DNA of 34,720 nucleotides from Verrucomicrobiales bacterium. Lineage in GTDB: Bacteria > Verrucomicrobiota > Verrucomicrobiia > Limisphaerales > CAIMTB01. This document shows, piece by piece, positions 33,000 through 34,720 of the stretch. Position numbers and translations under genes: made by a program. How positions within the stretch are numbered: position 1 is the stretch's first letter; each line of letters opens with the position of its first letter. The notes under the pieces are model-generated. The model saw only the letters and a list, made by a program, of their open reading frames with translations, was not told the origin of the DNA and ran no database searches. The stretch spans positions 1 to 34,720 of the forward strand of contig JADLFD010000175.1 of the NCBI GenBank assembly GCA_020845805.1, given 5' to 3'.

Positions 33000-33425
33000 T
33001 TACTTTTCGTGGATGCTGGCACGGGCAAACGAGGCTCGCACAATGACTATCGCTCCGGACATAAACTGGATCGCAGTGAGCCAACTGGGGTCTACGCCAT
33101 CATGGTCATCAGTCATGAGCACGCCACCCGCCCACTCTTGGTCCGTCCAATATCCAATCGTACTGACGCAGTCATCCTCTGTGTAGGGCATATCCTGACG
33201 ACGCGGCCTGAAGCGAAACTCTTGAACATCGCTGAAGAGGATTTGCACCATTCGTGGACCATCTGTTTCTTGCTGCCCGCGATCCGATCGTTTCCAAGTC
33301 AGAACCAGCGTCCGGTCAAGGAGGGAGTATGCGAGATCAGTGAAACTATACTGGTTGTGCAAATCGAGTTGATAGAGGCCCTGCAACAGGTGGATTCCGC
33401 CGACGATGGTGAAGTTTCTCTCCAT
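33000..33425 (-). CDS. Unrecognised soluble protein
   Basis: A 141-residue protein from ATG 33425; the ORF track extension to 33569 is poor. No family is recognised. The sequence is acidic and aromatic-rich and looks like a genuine globular protein: 'HLLQGLYQLDLHNQYSFTDL', 'VQILFSDVQEFRFRPR', 'DDCVSTIGYWTDQEW', 'PSWLTAIQFMSGA'. The size, acidity and isolated position resemble small immunity-type proteins, but no toxin is beside it and this is speculation. It lies upstream of the VOC gene on the same strand, about 90-150 bases apart depending on that gene's start. Confidence 0.6.
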   Translation of the reverse strand: MERNFTIVGGIHLLQGLYQLDLHNQYSFTDLAYSLLDRTLVLTWKRSDRGQQETDGPRMVQILFSDVQEFRFRPRRQDMPYTEDDCVSTIGYWTDQEWAGGVLMTDDHDGVDPSWLTAIQFMSGAIVIVRASFARASIHEK

Positions 33426-33920
33426 AGGATTGGAACGAATGAGGTATGCGCCCCAGACGAGGGTAATGGTGGAGCGTACATTAGACCCTTGATCGGCGCC
33501 CAGCCTGGAACAGCGAGTCATCCTATGGTCTGGCGACGACGGTCGCCACGAGGCGCGCGGTGGAGGCACGAGGAGTAGTCACGAGCCGCGAGTATCAGAG
33601 AAACGTCCACCAGCGCATAGTTGGGCGCCTCGGTGAACTCGCAACTCAGCCTGCAGGCTCCTGCCCGTCGCGGGACGAACCTGCGCTCGGGACGACTCCC
33701 ACTCTCGACGGAGCAGTGCAAAGAGGAAATCGCTGTCCCATGGGTCAAAGCACGCTGAATTGAGGAGCCTCACGACAGGGATCACCGACCGCCGCCGGGG
33801 GCGGACGCTGGCTGGCAATCCGGCGGCCCATTGCTCTGGAGCATTGAGGCTAGAGCACGGGGGGGGTGAGGTCTGTGTGCATCCGCTTGCCATGCTTGGC
33901 TCATTGCCGGTCCCTGGTGA
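33426..33920. other. Gene-poor stretch upstream of the hydrolase
   Basis: About 495 bases between the unrecognised gene and the alpha/beta hydrolase. Minus-strand ORFs of 76 and 104 residues overlap here in different frames, with no domain features. The phrase 'RRRSVIPVVRLLNSACFDPWDSDF' in the longer one is not known to me. A single GTTGGGC sits near 33618 but has no partner. No tRNA or clear hairpin was seen. Confidence 0.4.
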
Positions 33921-34619
33921 TCATCGGGTGACAATCGCTAGGAAGCGCTCGATGGCATACCTTCCGATCTGCGCTCCGGGCGTGTCGAAGTGGACCAGGT
34001 CGAACCCGTGACCGGCCCACGGCAGCGAGACCAAGGTGTGCGGCACCCCGGCCGCGGCGAGCTTCCGGTGTAGCAACTGGGCCTGCTCCAGAAAGACGTT
34101 GATATCCAATGCGCTGTGAAGGGTTAGCGTGGGCGGGGCGTTGGGCGTTACCAGCGTGGCGCTGCTGGCGCTTTGGTAGGCGTCGCGAGCTGTCTCCGGG
34201 CTGCCGCCAAGGAAGAGTTCCAGGTTATAGCGGTGATCGAGGTTTCGCGGGAGGGCGGCCACTTCCCACGTGCGGTTAAGGTCGGTTGGGCCATAGATGT
34301 TGACGATGCCGCAGACGCCGGGAATCACCTCAGCGTAGGCGGCGGCGGTTGCCATCTGGCCGCCCGCGGACCGGCCAACCAGCACAAGCCGGTCTTGATG
34401 AATTCCCAGGGCAGCCGCGTGATCCCGTAGGAATCGGATGGCGGCAAGAAGGTCGTCGCGCTGAGCTGGCCATGTGATCTGCGGCGAGAGCCGGTAGTCG
34501 ATTGACGCCACCGCGTATCCGAGCCGCGCGAGCCAATCATTGAGCCAACGCTTGGTGCCGTCGTCCAATCTGTTGCCGCCGACCCAGCTTCCGCCTAGGA
34601 CGCGCCCTTTGAGATTCAC
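33921..34619 (-). CDS. Alpha/beta hydrolase (BD-FAE/esterase-like), 5' end damaged
   Basis: A 232-residue esterase/lipase-like protein starting at GTG 34619. Seen: 'GSWVGGNRLDD', 'YAVASIDYRLSPQITWPAQRDDLLAAIRFL', the nucleophile elbow 'GRSAGGQMA', a likely acid in 'LHSALDINV', and 'AGHGFDLV' with the catalytic His. The family normally begins ~40-60 residues earlier with a strand leading to 'HGG'. Here that segment reads 'GRVLGGSW', so the oxyanion-hole histidine is replaced by leucine and the first strand is missing. The frame remains open to the window edge, so a longer but corrupted N-terminus cannot be excluded. The GTG overlaps the stop of a possible upstream ORF (GTGA). Confidence 0.7.
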   Translation of the reverse strand: MNLKGRVLGGSWVGGNRLDDGTKRWLNDWLARLGYAVASIDYRLSPQITWPAQRDDLLAAIRFLRDHAAALGIHQDRLVLVGRSAGGQMATAAAYAEVIPGVCGIVNIYGPTDLNRTWEVAALPRNLDHRYNLELFLGGSPETARDAYQSASSATLVTPNAPPTLTLHSALDINVFLEQAQLLHRKLAAAGVPHTLVSLPWAGHGFDLVHFDTPGAQIGRYAIERFLAIVTR

Positions 34620-34720
34620 AGGTCGAGGATCTGAGGGTGTTTGTCGAAAACGAGGGCGCGGAGGCGCTCGCGACCACCTCGTGCGGAGAGAAAGCGCTTC
34701 CGAAAGGATTTGGTATTCGC
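34616..34720 (-). CDS. C-terminal fragment of an ORF running in from the window edge
   Basis: On the minus strand one frame is open from the window edge to TGA at 34616-34618. It reads 34 residues ending 'LVFDKHPQILDL', basic and helical. The stop overlaps the hydrolase GTG by four bases (GTGA). Too short to assign; it could be the end of an upstream gene or the frameshifted N-terminus of the hydrolase itself. Confidence 0.3.
   Translation of the reverse strand, partial: ANTKSFRKRFLSARGGRERLRALVFDKHPQILDL

Noticed and set aside
33579-33893. 104-residue minus-strand ORF
   Set aside because: No recognisable domain, competing frame 33518-33748 overlaps it, and no Shine-Dalgarno site; left as part of a gene-poor stretch.
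28389-34720. Chromosomal integron with attC sites between the small genes
   Set aside because: Gene content fits, but I searched the gaps by eye for GTTRRRY/RYYYAAC pairs at attC spacing and found only unpaired cases (for example GTTGGGC near 33618) and ones inside genes. No integrase is in the window.
1-34720. CRISPR array, defence operon, prophage or transposon
   Set aside because: No regular direct repeats, cas genes, phage structural genes, transposase or terminal inverted repeats were seen on either strand.

Overview
The window reads as GC-rich chromosomal DNA of a member of the phylum Verrucomicrobiota, probably from the subdivision-3/Limisphaerales-Pedosphaera side. This is inference. 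It rests on secreted proteins ending in a 'YxLQxSxDLxxW ... FxR' module, a lamin-tail/CotH giant protein, a DUF5117-type metzincin, a ThuA-like secreted protein and small verrucomicrobial-looking accessory genes. No rRNA, tRNA, CRISPR array, insertion sequence or origin was seen.

Layout. 1-5064 (+): the 3' part of a long secreted repeat protein, followed after one base by an OmpR-type response regulator and, by start-stop overlap, its histidine kinase. 5138-9589 (-): a 1483-residue secreted protein with four lamin-tail-like domains and a CotH kinase-like domain. It is divergent from a 991-residue secreted zinc metalloprotease (9720-12695, +). 12740-16892 (-): folK coupled to a membrane-anchored coiled-coil gene, then two overlapping methyltransferase genes (an Rsm22/METTL17-like protein and a METTL25-like protein). 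16987-22816 (-): a possible run cimA, thuA-like, secreted glutamine-amidotransferase-like gene, htpG, closed by a hairpin after htpG; a stronger hairpin lies upstream of cimA. 23302-24354 (+): an Acg-type nitroreductase. 24486-28388 (-): a small membrane protein, an MBOAT acyltransferase, its SGNH-like partner and a GNAT-VOC fusion, plausibly a cell-surface acylation cluster with a trailing enzyme.

28853-34720 (-) looks like an accessory strip. It holds short, loosely spaced genes, all on one strand, several fused, truncated or without a clear start: DUF4304-like/NTF2-like, truncated DUF3267-like, DUF1801, two VOC proteins, a secreted protein, an unrecognised protein and a 5'-damaged alpha/beta hydrolase. 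By eye its base composition is less extreme than the rest. It resembles cassette-type gene content, but I could not find attC core sites.

I do not see a clearly new defence or mobile system. The most interesting material is: the tight coupling of a giant repeat protein to a two-component system; the coupled methyltransferase pair, one with Fe-S-type cysteines; two adjacent secreted proteins of amidotransferase fold between cimA and htpG; the shared secreted-protein module; and the fused or decayed genes of the right-hand strip.
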